Shown here: positions 8,042 to 16,656 of the stretch, one piece after another
Layout of the letters: every line of letters starts with the position of its first letter
How positions within the stretch are numbered: position 1 is the stretch's first letter
Assembly: GCF_028737205.1 (NCBI RefSeq)
Contig: NZ_JAQZAL010000001.1
Coordinates: 248,001 to 312,000, forward strand
Direction of reading: 5' to 3'
DNA length: 64,000 nt
DNA from: Actinomycetospora lutea
GTDB taxonomy: Bacteria; Actinomycetota; Actinomycetes; Mycobacteriales; Pseudonocardiaceae
Notes under the pieces: model-generated
Database searches by the model: none
Seen by the model: only the letters and a program-made list of their open reading frames with translations
Told to the model about the DNA's origin: nothing
Translations under genes and position numbers: made by a program

Positions 8042-9036
8042 GCTCCCGGTCCTCCCGCGTCGTCGGCGTCCTGCTGACGGCCGCCGCGGTGGTCGTCGCC
8101 TCCTGGGTGCCGTTCTGGTGGTGGGCGCCGGTCGGCCCGCCGCTCGCCTTCGGGCTGCTGGCGCTGACCCCGGTCGTCGCCGTGCTGGCCGTCGTCGTCG
8201 CGGCGGTCGGCTTCCTGGCGCGCCGCCCGGCCGCCGGCGTCGTGGCCCTGGTGGCGGCCATCGCGCTCCTGGCCGTGGTCGTGCCGCGGGCCACCGACGA
8301 CGGCGACCCGACCGTCACGCCCGGCCCGGACAGCGCGCCGGTCACGGTCGCCACGGTCAACATGAAGTTCGGGCTGGCGCGCCCCGAGGCGGTGGTGGGC
8401 CTGGTCCGCGAGCAGCAGGTGGACGTCCTGGGTCTGCAGGAGATCACCCCGGAGGCCGAGGTGGCGCTCGCCGCGTCGGGGCTGCGCGGCGAGCTGCCGT
8501 TCCTGGTCTCCCGGGCCCGTGACGGTGCCGGCGGCACCGCCCTGCTCGCGCGCCACCCGCTCGCCCCGTCGGGCCTCGTCCTGCGCGAGGGGGTGTTCTC
8601 GCAGGTCACGGCCAGGGTGCTGGCGCCCAGCGGGCCCGTCGACGTCGTCGTCGCCCACCCCGCCGCGCCGGTCTCCCGCGACGACGCCGCCGGCTGGGCG
8701 CGGGAGATCACGAACCTGCCGCGGCCCGCGCCGCTCGACGGCCCGCCGCGCCTCGTGCTCGGCGACCTCAACGCGACGCTGGACCACCGTCCCCTGCGGG
8801 AGCTCCTCTCCAGCGCGTGGAGCGACGCGGCCGCCGCGGTCGGCGCGGGCCTGGAGGGCACCTGGCCGACCGACGCGACGCTGCCGCCGTTCGCGGCGAT
8901 CGACCACGTGCTCGTGTCCGGGCCGATCGCGCCGGTGGACCTGACCACCCGCGTCATCCCCGGCACCGACCACGCGGGCGTCGTGGTGCGGCTGCTCGTC
9001 CACGACGAGCGCGCGCGGGTCAGCCCGGGAGCGTGA
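8029..9036 (+). CDS. Membrane-anchored endonuclease/exonuclease/phosphatase (EEP) family protein
   Basis: The 335-residue protein has three hydrophobic segments in its first 90 residues (VVGVLLTAAAVVVASWVPFWW, LAFGLLALTPVVAVLAVVVAAVGFL, VVALVAAIALLAVVV) and then an extracytoplasmic EEP domain. Domain motifs are VATVNMKFG, DVLGLQEITPE (the metal-binding Glu), VLGDLNATLDH (the DxN motif) and IDHVLVSG with a late Asp-His (GTDHAGV). The membrane part resembles that of actinobacterial proteins annotated as endonuclease/phosphatase. The substrate could be a phosphodiester, a phospholipid or a nucleic acid. The ATG overlaps the acetyltransferase 3' end by 13 bases. The 3' end overlaps the convergent AlkZ-like gene by 17 bases. 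Confidence 0.88.
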   Translation: MRRVSSRSSRVVGVLLTAAAVVVASWVPFWWWAPVGPPLAFGLLALTPVVAVLAVVVAAVGFLARRPAAGVVALVAAIALLAVVVPRATDDGDPTVTPGPDSAPVTVATVNMKFGLARPEAVVGLVREQQVDVLGLQEITPEAEVALAASGLRGELPFLVSRARDGAGGTALLARHPLAPSGLVLREGVFSQVTARVLAPSGPVDVVVAHPAAPVSRDDAAGWAREITNLPRPAPLDGPPRLVLGDLNATLDHRPLRELLSSAWSDAAAAVGAGLEGTWPTDATLPPFAAIDHVLVSGPIAPVDLTTRVIPGTDHAGVVVRLLVHDERARVSPGA

Positions 9037-10114
9037 GCGGGCGCCCCAGGACGCGGGACCAGACGTCGCGTTCGCCGCCGAGCTCGTGAGGGTCCACGGC
9101 GCCGTCGAACGGGCTCACGACGAGGCGGTCGTCCTCGGCGCTCCACGTGCCCACCACCCGCCCCTCGTCGACCACCACCGGCGCGATCCACCCGGCGGCG
9201 CGGCTGACGTCGCGGCGGTGCGCCGCGGGCACGAGGTCGGGGTCCGCGGTGCCGGCGCCGAGCACGTAGGGGTCGAAGGGGCCGAGGAGGCGGACCCCGA
9301 CCGGCGCGGCCGTCGCCAGCTCGTCGAGGTCCTCGGTGCGGGCGTACCGCGCCTCGCCCTCGACCGTGACCTCGCTCAGCGTCCCGTCGGCGACCAGGTC
9401 GGCGAACCAGCGCCGCAGCCGCGACTTCGGGGTGGTGCCGCGCAGGAGCCAGGCGTCGAAGGCGGTGGGCGTCGCGGGTCCGTGGGCGGCGAGGAACGCG
9501 GGGACGATCGTGCGTGCGGCCTCGTCGGCGTCGGGCAGGCCCGGCCAGCCGGGGCGGGTGAAGGTCACGCGCGTGCCGGCCGGCGGCCCGTGGCAGATCA
9601 GGCCCTGCCAGGCCAGCGGCTTGAGCACGGTGCCCCATCCCGAGCGGAGGGCCTCGGCGAGGCCCTCGTCGCCGCTGTGCGCGACGAGCGCGGCGGTGAG
9701 CTCCTCGCGGGTGAGGACGGCGCCGTCGGCGAGGACGTCGACGACCGCGGTCTCGAGGGCGGTCATCTGCTCGGCGGTGGCGAACTCCCGCTGCCACGAG
9801 CCCTTGTCCCACGAGCGGGCGGCGGCCAGCAGCGCGAGCAGCGACGGCGCCTGGTCGGCGGCGAGCAGGTGGAGCGTGCCGCGCGCCGCCCACGTGCGCA
9901 CCAGCGTGCCGGCGCCCAGCGCGGCGTCGACGGTGCCGTCGTCGGCCGTGCCCGCCGGGGTCCGGACGGCGACCGCCTGCGCCGCGGCCGACGGCACCTG
10001 GGCCTGGACGCCGAGCAGGCGGCGGGCCACGGCGACGGGCTCCGTGCCGTCGCGGTCCGCGACCCACTGGCGGCGCAGGCGGAAGCGCCGGACCTGCTCG
10101 GCGGTGGTGGTCAC
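9020..10114 (-). CDS. AlkZ-like winged-helix DNA glycosylase family protein (HTH_42)
   Basis: The 364-residue protein belongs to the winged-helix HTH_42 family that includes the alkylation-repair glycosylases AlkZ and AlkX/YcaQ. Near the N-terminus, RRLLGVQAQVPSAAAQAVAVR places a Gln-Ala-Gln at residues 37-39; the QxQ motif is the catalytic signature of AlkZ-type enzymes, whereas AlkX-type enzymes have QxD. Later motifs are TWAARGTLHLLAADQ, the winged-helix part (TREELTAALV) and LLGPFDPYVLG with a C-terminal PVVVDEGRVVGTW strand pair, all usual for the family. The GTG start overlaps the acylphosphatase stop as GTGA, so the two genes are coupled. Glycosylase activity is inferred, not shown. 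Confidence 0.8.
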   Translation of the reverse strand: MTTTAEQVRRFRLRRQWVADRDGTEPVAVARRLLGVQAQVPSAAAQAVAVRTPAGTADDGTVDAALGAGTLVRTWAARGTLHLLAADQAPSLLALLAAARSWDKGSWQREFATAEQMTALETAVVDVLADGAVLTREELTAALVAHSGDEGLAEALRSGWGTVLKPLAWQGLICHGPPAGTRVTFTRPGWPGLPDADEAARTIVPAFLAAHGPATPTAFDAWLLRGTTPKSRLRRWFADLVADGTLSEVTVEGEARYARTEDLDELATAAPVGVRLLGPFDPYVLGAGTADPDLVPAAHRRDVSRAAGWIAPVVVDEGRVVGTWSAEDDRLVVSPFDGAVDPHELGGERDVWSRVLGRPLTLPG

Positions 10115-10377
10115 GTCTGGTCGAAGGAGCGGTGGCCCTGCGGCTCGGTGTCGGTGACGTCGATGCTGCTGACCTGCGCCTGCGACGAGCCCTCGCGGGC
10201 CCACGCGACCATCTGCTCGACGGCGTCGTCCGCGCCCTCGACCAGCATCTCGACGGTCCCGTCGTCGCGGTTGCGCACCCAGCCGCCGACGCCGAGGCGC
10301 TCGGCGGCCTCCTCGGCGCTCGCCCGGAAGAAGACGCCCTGCACGCGCCCGTGGACGACGATGTGCTTGCTCTGCAC
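10111..10377 (-). CDS. acyP: Acylphosphatase
   Basis: The 88-residue protein is a complete acylphosphatase: KHIVVHGRVQGVFFRASAEEAA with the phosphate-cradle loop and catalytic Arg, followed by LGVGGWVRNRDDGTVEMLVEGADDAVEQMVAWAREGSSQAQVSSIDV with the catalytic Asn. It hydrolyses acyl phosphates in the cytoplasm. The GTG start at 10377 is preferred over an ATG at 10398 because GGAG lies before it and the length matches the family. It is the first gene of a two-gene unit with the AlkZ-like protein. A LexA box lies 14 bases upstream, so the pair may be DNA-damage-inducible. Confidence 0.92.
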   Translation of the reverse strand: MQSKHIVVHGRVQGVFFRASAEEAAERLGVGGWVRNRDDGTVEMLVEGADDAVEQMVAWAREGSSQAQVSSIDVTDTEPQGHRSFDQT

Positions 10378-10390
10378 GCTCGCACTCCGT

Positions 10391-10406
10391 TCGAACATGT
10401 GTTCTA
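10391..10406. promoter_or_regulatory. LexA (SOS) box between acyP/alkZ-like and alkB
   Basis: TCGAACATGTGTTCTA matches the mycobacterial/actinobacterial LexA consensus TCGAAC-N4-GTTCGA at 11 of 12 defined positions. It lies in the 39-base gap between divergent genes and overlaps the probable -10 of alkB. Both arms encode proteins related to alkylation or crosslink repair, which supports it being functional. Confidence 0.75.
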
Positions 10407-10416
10407 CTCGATCCCG

Positions 10417-11076
10417 ATGACGACAGCCTGGACGCCCTCGCTCTTCGGTGGGGGCGAGAGCGCCGAGGACCCCGGGGTGGATCCGGCCGTCGTCCCGCGC
10501 CGCATCGTCCTCGACGAGCGCTCGTGGGTCGACCTGGCCCCCGCGTGGATCACGGGCGCGGACGCGTGGTTCGACGCGATCGTCGCGGAGGCGCCGTGGG
10601 ACCAGCGGCGGCGCCGCATGTACGACCAGGAGGTCATGGAGCCGCGGCTGACCTGCGGGTGGCGGGTCGAGGAGGCCCCGGACCCCGCGCCCGCGGTCGC
10701 CGCCGTGCTCACCGAGCGCTACGGCGTGCGGTTCGACCGCGTGGCGTGCAACTACTACCGCCACGGCGACGACTCGGTGGCCTGGCACGGCGACCGCGTG
10801 CGCTTCACCCACGAGGCGCCGATCGTCGCGATCGTGTCGCTGGGCGCGCCGCGGCGCTTCGGGCTGCGGCCCCTGGGCGGGGGAGACGGAGGCGGACCCG
10901 GAGCTCGACCATCGGGGAGGCGCCCGTCGACGCGGCTGACGGTCGCGGGGGGCGACCTGCTGGTCATGGGCGGGCGCTGTCAGCACGAGTGGCAGCACAC
11001 GGTGCCCAAGTGGCCCGGCGCCGGCCCGCGCGTCAGCGTCACGTTCCGGCACGACGACCCCGGCCCTCGTCCCTAG
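10417..11076 (+). CDS. alkB: AlkB-type 2-oxoglutarate/Fe(II)-dependent dioxygenase
   Basis: The 219-residue protein is of the AlkB family, which removes alkyl groups from bases by oxidation. It shows FDRVACNYYRHGDDSVAWHGDRVRF with the HxD iron ligands, then IVAIVSLGAPRRFGLRPLGG, GGDLLVMGGRCQHEWQHTVPK with the distal His, and RVSVTFR with the 2-oxoglutarate-binding Arg. A Gly-rich loop precedes the last strands. The ATG at 10417 is six bases after a probable -10 (TACTCG) that abuts the LexA box, so the message may be leaderless and SOS-controlled. The 3' end shares a CTAG with the convergent enolase-family gene, each gene taking its TAG stop from it. Confidence 0.93.
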   Translation: MTTAWTPSLFGGGESAEDPGVDPAVVPRRIVLDERSWVDLAPAWITGADAWFDAIVAEAPWDQRRRRMYDQEVMEPRLTCGWRVEEAPDPAPAVAAVLTERYGVRFDRVACNYYRHGDDSVAWHGDRVRFTHEAPIVAIVSLGAPRRFGLRPLGGGDGGGPGARPSGRRPSTRLTVAGGDLLVMGGRCQHEWQHTVPKWPGAGPRVSVTFRHDDPGPRP

Positions 11077-12197
11077 TCGCCCCAGACCATCGTGGGCTCG
11101 CCGAGCGCGTCCTCGTCCACCGTCGCGCCGAGCCCCGGCGAGCGCCCGGGCAGCACGCCGTCCGCAGTGACGACCGTGTCGAGGGCAGCGACCTTGCGCG
11201 TCACCATGTCCTCGCTGTTGAGCACCCCGCGCAGCATCCGCGGGGGCACCGTGGCGCCGAGGTGCAGGATCGCCGCGTAGGACAGCGAGGAGCCGACGGT
11301 GTCCTGCACGCTGACCGTCAGCCCGGCGGCCCGGGCGAGGTCGCGGTGCCGTCGCCCCGGGGTGAGCCCGCCGGCCTTCGAGATCTTCAGGTTGATCCCG
11401 TCGGCGACGTCGCCCGCCGCGACGTGGGCGATGTCCGCGTCGAGCTGGCCCAGCTCGTCGACGACGATCGGGTACGGGCACCGCCGCCGCAGCGAGGCGG
11501 TCTCGCGCCAGGACGCGCACGGGGCCTCGAGCGCGAAGTCGAGCCCGGGCGGCAGGAGCGTGATCATGCGCAGGGCGTGCTCGGTGAGCAGCCCGCCGTT
11601 GGCGTCCACGAGGAAGGTCTCGCCGGGGCGGCGGTCGGCGAGGCTCGCGGTGATCCGCTCGGCGTCGAGGGCCGGGCCGCCCTCGGCGTCGAGCGCGCCG
11701 ATCTTGATCGAGTGCGCGCGGTAGCCGCGGGCCCGGTGGTCGGCGACGCTCGCCCGCATCGCATCCGGGTCGCCCGCCCCGATCGACGACGTCGGCGCCA
11801 TGGGGACGTCGGTGGAGCCGCCGAGCAGGTCGCACACCGGCAGCCCTACCGACCGCCCGAACGCGTCCCAGCACGCCACGTCGAGCGCGGTCCGCGCGTC
11901 GAGGTGACCGGTCAGGGTGCGGTCCATGACGTCGCCGACGCGCTCGGTGCGCCGGGGGTCGAGGCCGAGCAGGGCGGGGGCGAGCAGCGCGATGCCCGCG
12001 CGTGTCCCCGCCGGGTGCGCGGCGACGTAGGTCGCCCCGAACGGCGTGCTCTCGCCCCAGCCCTCGGTGCCGTCGTCGCAGGTCAGGCGCACGATCGCGG
12101 CGTCGAACGCCGTGTAGGTCCGGCCCCCGGAGAGGTGGTGGACCCCGCCCGCGTAGGGCAGTTCGACGGCGTACAGGGCGATGCGCGTGACCCTCAA
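11073..12197 (-). CDS. Enolase-superfamily (mandelate racemase/muconate lactonizing) enzyme
   Basis: The 374-residue product follows the MR/MLE pattern: an N-terminal capping domain (IALYAVELPYAGGVHHLSGGRTYTAFDAAIVRL) and a barrel with metal ligands in FLVDANGG, FALEAPC and PIVVDELGQ, then NLKISKAGGL with the catalytic Lys. In the usual first KxK motif only the second Lys is present (HSIKIGA). The pattern recalls proteins annotated as cis-3-hydroxy-L-proline dehydratase, but this is from memory and specificity is open. The start is a TTG that overlaps the TGA of the upstream DUF1348 gene (TTGA); no other start fits the N-terminal strand. Translation is therefore probably coupled to that gene. 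Confidence 0.82.
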   Translation of the reverse strand: MRVTRIALYAVELPYAGGVHHLSGGRTYTAFDAAIVRLTCDDGTEGWGESTPFGATYVAAHPAGTRAGIALLAPALLGLDPRRTERVGDVMDRTLTGHLDARTALDVACWDAFGRSVGLPVCDLLGGSTDVPMAPTSSIGAGDPDAMRASVADHRARGYRAHSIKIGALDAEGGPALDAERITASLADRRPGETFLVDANGGLLTEHALRMITLLPPGLDFALEAPCASWRETASLRRRCPYPIVVDELGQLDADIAHVAAGDVADGINLKISKAGGLTPGRRHRDLARAAGLTVSVQDTVGSSLSYAAILHLGATVPPRMLRGVLNSEDMVTRKVAALDTVVTADGVLPGRSPGLGATVDEDALGEPTMVWGD

Positions 12198-12661
12198 ATC
12201 GGGATCTCGCTCGTGTCCCCGTCGGCGCGCGGGCCCTCTAGCCGGCGCTCCTCCTCGGCGATGCGCACGTCGTTGATGCTCGCCTCGCGGCGCGCCATGA
12301 GCCCGTTGTCGGCGAACTCCCAGTTCTCGTTGCCGTAGCTGCGCCACCACTGCCCGGCGGCGTCGCGGCACTCGTACTGGAAGCGCACGGCGATCCGGTG
12401 CCCGCCACACGTCCAGAGCGACTTGCGCAGCACGTAGTCGCGCTCGCGCTCCCACTTGCGGGTCAGGAACTCGACGACCTGGTCGCGGCCGGTGACCCAC
12501 TCGTCGCGGTTCCGCCACACCGTGTCCAGCGTGTAGGCGAGCGCGACCTTCTCCGGGTCACGCGTGTTCCACACGTTCTCCGCGGCGAGCACCTTCGCCC
12601 GCGCCGACTCCTCGTCGAACGGCGGGAACGGCGGGCGGGGCTCCTCGGTCGGGCTGCTCAC
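12194..12661 (-). CDS. DUF1348 family protein (NTF2-like fold)
   Basis: The 155-residue protein matches the DUF1348 pattern: PPFDEESARAKVLAAENVWNTRDPEKVALAYTLDTVWRNRDEWVTGRDQVVEFLTRKWERERDYVLRK, then GHRIAVRFQYECRDAAGQWWRSYGNENWEFADNGLMARREASIND. The family has a SnoaL/NTF2-like cone fold and no established role. The GTG start is well placed behind GGAGGAGGACC. It is the first gene of a two-gene unit with the enolase-superfamily gene. The 190 bases upstream to ruvC hold no gene I can recognise. Confidence 0.88.
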   Translation of the reverse strand: MSSPTEEPRPPFPPFDEESARAKVLAAENVWNTRDPEKVALAYTLDTVWRNRDEWVTGRDQVVEFLTRKWERERDYVLRKSLWTCGGHRIAVRFQYECRDAAGQWWRSYGNENWEFADNGLMARREASINDVRIAEEERRLEGPRADGDTSEIPI

Positions 12662-12839
12662 GGTGGTCCTCCTCCTGCGGAGCGGCGACGGGCGTGCTGT
12701 GGCGGCCCAGCATGCCTCGCCCGGAGATCACGGGCACCCCATCGCCGTCTCCGGACGTCGGCGGGTGGACCACGCGCCCCTGATCACCGGCGACACACCG
12801 GAGCCGGGGACGAACGCCGGCCGGGCACCCGCCGCCGCG

Positions 12840-12845
12840 TAGCGT
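12840..12845 (+). promoter_or_regulatory. Probable -10 hexamer TAGCGT of ruvC, leaderless
   Basis: TAGCGT is followed by seven bases and the ATG of ruvC. There is no ribosome-binding site, and no LexA box was found in front of ruvC itself. Confidence 0.5.
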
Positions 12846-12852
12846 CCCGGCC

Positions 12853-13449
12853 ATGCGGGTGCTGGGCGTCGACCCCGGGCTGACGCGCTGCGGCCTCGGC
12901 GTGGTCGAGGGCGGCGGCGGGCGTGCCGTGCGCGCGGTCGCCGTCGACGTCGTCCGCACCCCGCCCGAGGCCGCGGTGGCCGCCCGGCTCGGCGCGGTCG
13001 CCGACGCCGTCGAGGCCTGGATCGCCGAGCACCGGCCGGACGTGGTGGCCGTCGAGCGGGTGTTCGCCCAGCACAACGTGCGCACGGTGATGGGCACGGC
13101 GCAGGTCGGCGGGGTCGTCGCCCTCGTCGCCGGGCGCGCCGGCCTGCCGGTCGCGTTCCACACGCCCAGCGAGGTCAAGGCCGCCGTCACGGGGTCCGGG
13201 CGCGCGGACAAGGACCAGGTCACGGCCATGGTGACGCGGGTCCTCGCGCTCGACACCGCACCGCGTCCCGCCGACGCCGCCGACGCCCTCGCGCTCGCGG
13301 TCTGCCACTGCTGGCGCGCCCCGATGATGGCGCGCATGGCCGAGGCGGAGGCCCGCGCCGCCGAGGCCACGAAGCGGCACCGGGCGCGTCTCAAGGCGGC
13401 GCAGAAGGCCGCTGCCCCGACGACCGCGACACCGAAGGCCGGCCGCTGA
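12853..13449 (+). CDS. ruvC: Holliday junction resolvase RuvC
   Basis: The 198-residue endonuclease cuts Holliday junctions after RuvAB branch migration. Visible motifs are [19 protein letters not shown] with catalytic Asp7, [28 protein letters not shown] with the catalytic Glu, [26 protein letters not shown], and [14 protein letters not shown] with the terminal acidic residues. A basic Ala-Lys-rich tail of about 35 residues follows the catalytic core; this is longer than in E. coli RuvC. It starts the conserved ruvC-relA block, but an alpha/beta hydrolase gene separates it from ruvA. Confidence 0.97.
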   Translation: MRVLGVDPGLTRCGLGVVEGGGGRAVRAVAVDVVRTPPEAAVAARLGAVADAVEAWIAEHRPDVVAVERVFAQHNVRTVMGTAQVGGVVALVAGRAGLPVAFHTPSEVKAAVTGSGRADKDQVTAMVTRVLALDTAPRPADAADALALAVCHCWRAPMMARMAEAEARAAEATKRHRARLKAAQKAAAPTTATPKAGR

Positions 13450-14267
13450 GCACCACGACGACCGTCACCTCGTCCGACGGCACGGCGATCGCGGTCGAGA
13501 CGGTGGGCGAGGGCCCGCCGCTCGTGCTCACCACCGGCGCGCTCCAGGGCCGGGCGAGCGTCCGCCTGCTCGCCGAGGCCCTCGCCGACCGCTTCACCGT
13601 GCACCTCTGGGACCGCCGGGGCCGCGGCGACAGCGGGGGCGTGCCCGACCCCGCCCGGGACCCGCTCGGAGCGGACGGCGCGGCGATGGTGGCCGCCGAG
13701 ATCGCCGACCTGGAGGCCGTGGTCGCGGCGACCGGCGGCGCACCCGGCCACTACGCGCACTCCGCCGGCGCGGTGCTCGTGCTCGAGGCCGTGCTCCGGG
13801 GGCTGCCGGCGACCCGGGTCGTCGCCCACGAGCCTCCGTGGCCCGTCGACGGCGACGACGCCGCCCCCCGCCGCGACCTCGGCGCCGCCACCCTGGCCGC
13901 CCTGCGCGCCGACGACCCCGACGACGCCGCGGCCGCGTTCCTCGGCGGGTTCCCGGCGGCCGCGCCCGCGCCGGTCGAGCGCCTGCGCAGGACCCCCTTC
14001 TGGGCGGGCACGGTCGCGCTGGCGCCGTCGCTGCCGCACGACGTCGCGCTGGTGGTGGGCGATCCCGTGCCGACCGACCGCCTGGCGGCGCTGGACGTGC
14101 CGCTGCTGGCGCTCGACGGGGAGCGCAGCCCGGCGTGGGTGCGCCGGGCGGTGGCGGCGCTGGCGGCCTCGGTCCCCGGCGCCGTGCACCGCACGCTGCC
14201 CGGCCAGGTCCACATCGTCACCCCGGCGGTGCTCGCCCCGGTGCTCGCGGACTTCCTGACCGGATGA
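13446..14267 (+). CDS. Alpha/beta hydrolase, probable CTG start
   Basis: The 273-residue protein has an alpha/beta-hydrolase fold: [12 protein letters not shown] (oxyanion strand), [14 protein letters not shown], the nucleophile elbow [11 protein letters not shown] with Ser, [12 protein letters not shown] with the acid, and [10 protein letters not shown] with His. The substrate is unknown. The usual N-terminal strand ([18 protein letters not shown]) is encoded upstream of the first GTG (13503). The only start that includes it is a CTG overlapping the ruvC stop as CTGA, which mirrors the 4-base overlaps elsewhere in this window. If GTG 13503 were used, about 19 residues including the first strand would be lost. 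Confidence 0.75.
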   Translation: MSTTTTVTSSDGTAIAVETVGEGPPLVLTTGALQGRASVRLLAEALADRFTVHLWDRRGRGDSGGVPDPARDPLGADGAAMVAAEIADLEAVVAATGGAPGHYAHSAGAVLVLEAVLRGLPATRVVAHEPPWPVDGDDAAPRRDLGAATLAALRADDPDDAAAAFLGGFPAAAPAPVERLRRTPFWAGTVALAPSLPHDVALVVGDPVPTDRLAALDVPLLALDGERSPAWVRRAVAALAASVPGAVHRTLPGQVHIVTPAVLAPVLADFLTG

Positions 14268-14306
14268 GCGGGCGCGCCGGTCCACGGGGCCGTCGGGGGC
14301 GGCCGG

Positions 14307-14312
14307 TAGCCT
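14307..14312 (+). promoter_or_regulatory. ruvA: Probable -10 hexamer TAGCCT of ruvA
   Basis: TAGCCT lies directly before the LexA box, so the transcript would start inside the box, about 30 bases before the GTG of ruvA. Confidence 0.5.
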
Positions 14313-14328
14313 TCGAACGCATGTTCGC
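14313..14328. promoter_or_regulatory. LexA (SOS) box in front of ruvAB
   Basis: TCGAACGCATGTTCGC matches TCGAAC-N4-GTTCGA at 11 of 12 defined positions and covers the presumed transcription start of ruvA. RuvAB induction by DNA damage is well established in bacteria. Confidence 0.8.
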
Positions 14329-14349
14329 CGCGGTGAGGAGGATCGTGCC

Positions 14350-14960
14350 GTGATCTCGTCGGTGCGCGGGGAGGTCCTCGCGGTCGGGCTGGACCACGCG
14401 GTGGTCGAGGTCGGCGGGGTCGGGCTGGCCGTGCAGGCCACGCCGTCGACGCTCGCGCGCCTGCGCCGCGGCCAGCCCGCGCGGCTCGACACCGCGTTGG
14501 TGGTGCGCGAGGACTCGCTGACCCTCTTCGGGTTCGCCGGCGCCGCCGAGCGCGAGCTGTTCCTGCTGCTGCAGACCGTGTCGGGGGTGGGGCCGCGGCT
14601 CGCGCTGGCCGCCCTCGCCGTGCTCGACCCGGCGGCGCTGAGCCACGCGCTCGCCGACGGCAACATCACGACGCTGACGAGCGTGCCGGGCATCGGGCGC
14701 AAGGGCGCCGAGCGGCTGATCATCGAGCTGCGCGACAAGGTCGCCCCGCCGAGCCCCGCCGGCAGCACCGACGAGGACGCGCCCGCCTCCCCGGTGGCCG
14801 CCGGCACGCTGCGCGACCAGGTCGTCGAGGCGCTCGTCGGCCTCGGCTTCGCGGCCAAGCCCGCCGAGAAGGCCGTCGACGACGTGCTGGGCGCGGGCGG
14901 GCCGTCCGACTCCTCCGGCGTCCTGCGGGCGGCGCTGACGCGGCTCGGGCCGTCGCGCTG

Positions 14961-14961
<1 letters not shown>
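14350..14961 (+). CDS. ruvA: Holliday junction branch-migration protein RuvA
   Basis: The 203-residue protein binds Holliday junctions as a tetramer and loads RuvB. It has the N-terminal OB fold ([41 protein letters not shown]), helix-hairpin-helix motifs [19 protein letters not shown] and [22 protein letters not shown], a flexible acidic linker (about 137-153) and the C-terminal RuvB-binding domain [27 protein letters not shown]. The start codon is GTG. The stop overlaps the ruvB ATG as TGATG. The gene has its own LexA-box promoter rather than depending on ruvC. Confidence 0.97.
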
Positions 14962-16028
<1,067 letters not shown>

Positions 16029-16096
16029 GCTGGCAGACTCGAATCGGACAGCGCGGGGTGCGGAGACCGACGCGCCCGCCCGGTGAACGGAGAACG

Positions 16097-16540
16097 ATGG
16101 ACCTGATCTTCCCCCTGCTCATCCTGTTCATGATCGGTCTGGTGTTCATGTCCAGCCGTCAGCGCAAGAAGCAGGAGAACAAGCAGAAGGACCTGCAGAA
16201 CAGCATCGCCGTCGGCGACGTGGTCGTCATGACCTCGGGCATCAGCGGCACCGTGGTCGACGTCGACGACGAGCGCACCATCGACCTCGAGATCGCGCCC
16301 GACGTCGTCACCACCTGGCTGCGCGCCGCGGTGCGCGAGAAGCTGGTGGCCGAGGAGGCCGTCGCCGACGACGTCGTCGAGGAGGACGCGCTCCCCGAGT
16401 CGTCGGTGCCGACCGAGACGACGCCGGTCGTCGGATCCGCCGACGCCACGCCGACGACGGACACGAAGGACGCCGCGGACAGCGCCTCGACCAGCAAGAC
16501 GGACACGACGGACAACGTGTCCTCGCCGCGCTCCTCCTGA
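16097..16540 (+). CDS. yajC: Preprotein translocase accessory subunit YajC
   Basis: The 147-residue protein has one N-terminal membrane helix (MDLIFPLLILFMIGLVFMSS), a basic stretch RQRKKQENKQKDLQNSIAVGDVVVMTSGISGTVVDVDDERTIDLEIAPDVVTTWLRAAV, and an acidic, Ser/Thr-rich tail of about 60 residues. YajC associates with SecDF and SecYEG. The ATG follows GGAGA with good spacing. An in-frame opening upstream at 16058 lacks this signal. It is followed by secD after a 116-base gap with its own probable promoter. Confidence 0.93.
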   Translation: MDLIFPLLILFMIGLVFMSSRQRKKQENKQKDLQNSIAVGDVVVMTSGISGTVVDVDDERTIDLEIAPDVVTTWLRAAVREKLVAEEAVADDVVEEDALPESSVPTETTPVVGSADATPTTDTKDAADSASTSKTDTTDNVSSPRSS

Positions 16541-16596
16541 CCCTCCCGCCGCGGAGGACCGGGCGGGGCGGCGCGGGGAGCGCCGGGCCCGCCGCC

Positions 16597-16602
16597 TACC
16601 CT
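16597..16602 (+). promoter_or_regulatory. secD: Probable -10 hexamer TACCCT of secD
   Basis: TACCCT sits about 54 bases before the GTG of secD in the yajC-secD gap, so secDF may have a promoter besides read-through from yajC. Confidence 0.4.
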
Positions 16603-16656
16603 CGCGACGAGCCCCTCCCCGGCTGACCCCACCCGACGCAACTGGAGCAACACAGC

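Noticed and set aside
10378..10398. An upstream ATG start for acylphosphatase adding seven residues
   Set aside because: It has no ribosome-binding site, would start inside the LexA box, and lengthens the protein beyond the family; GTG 10377 has GGAG.
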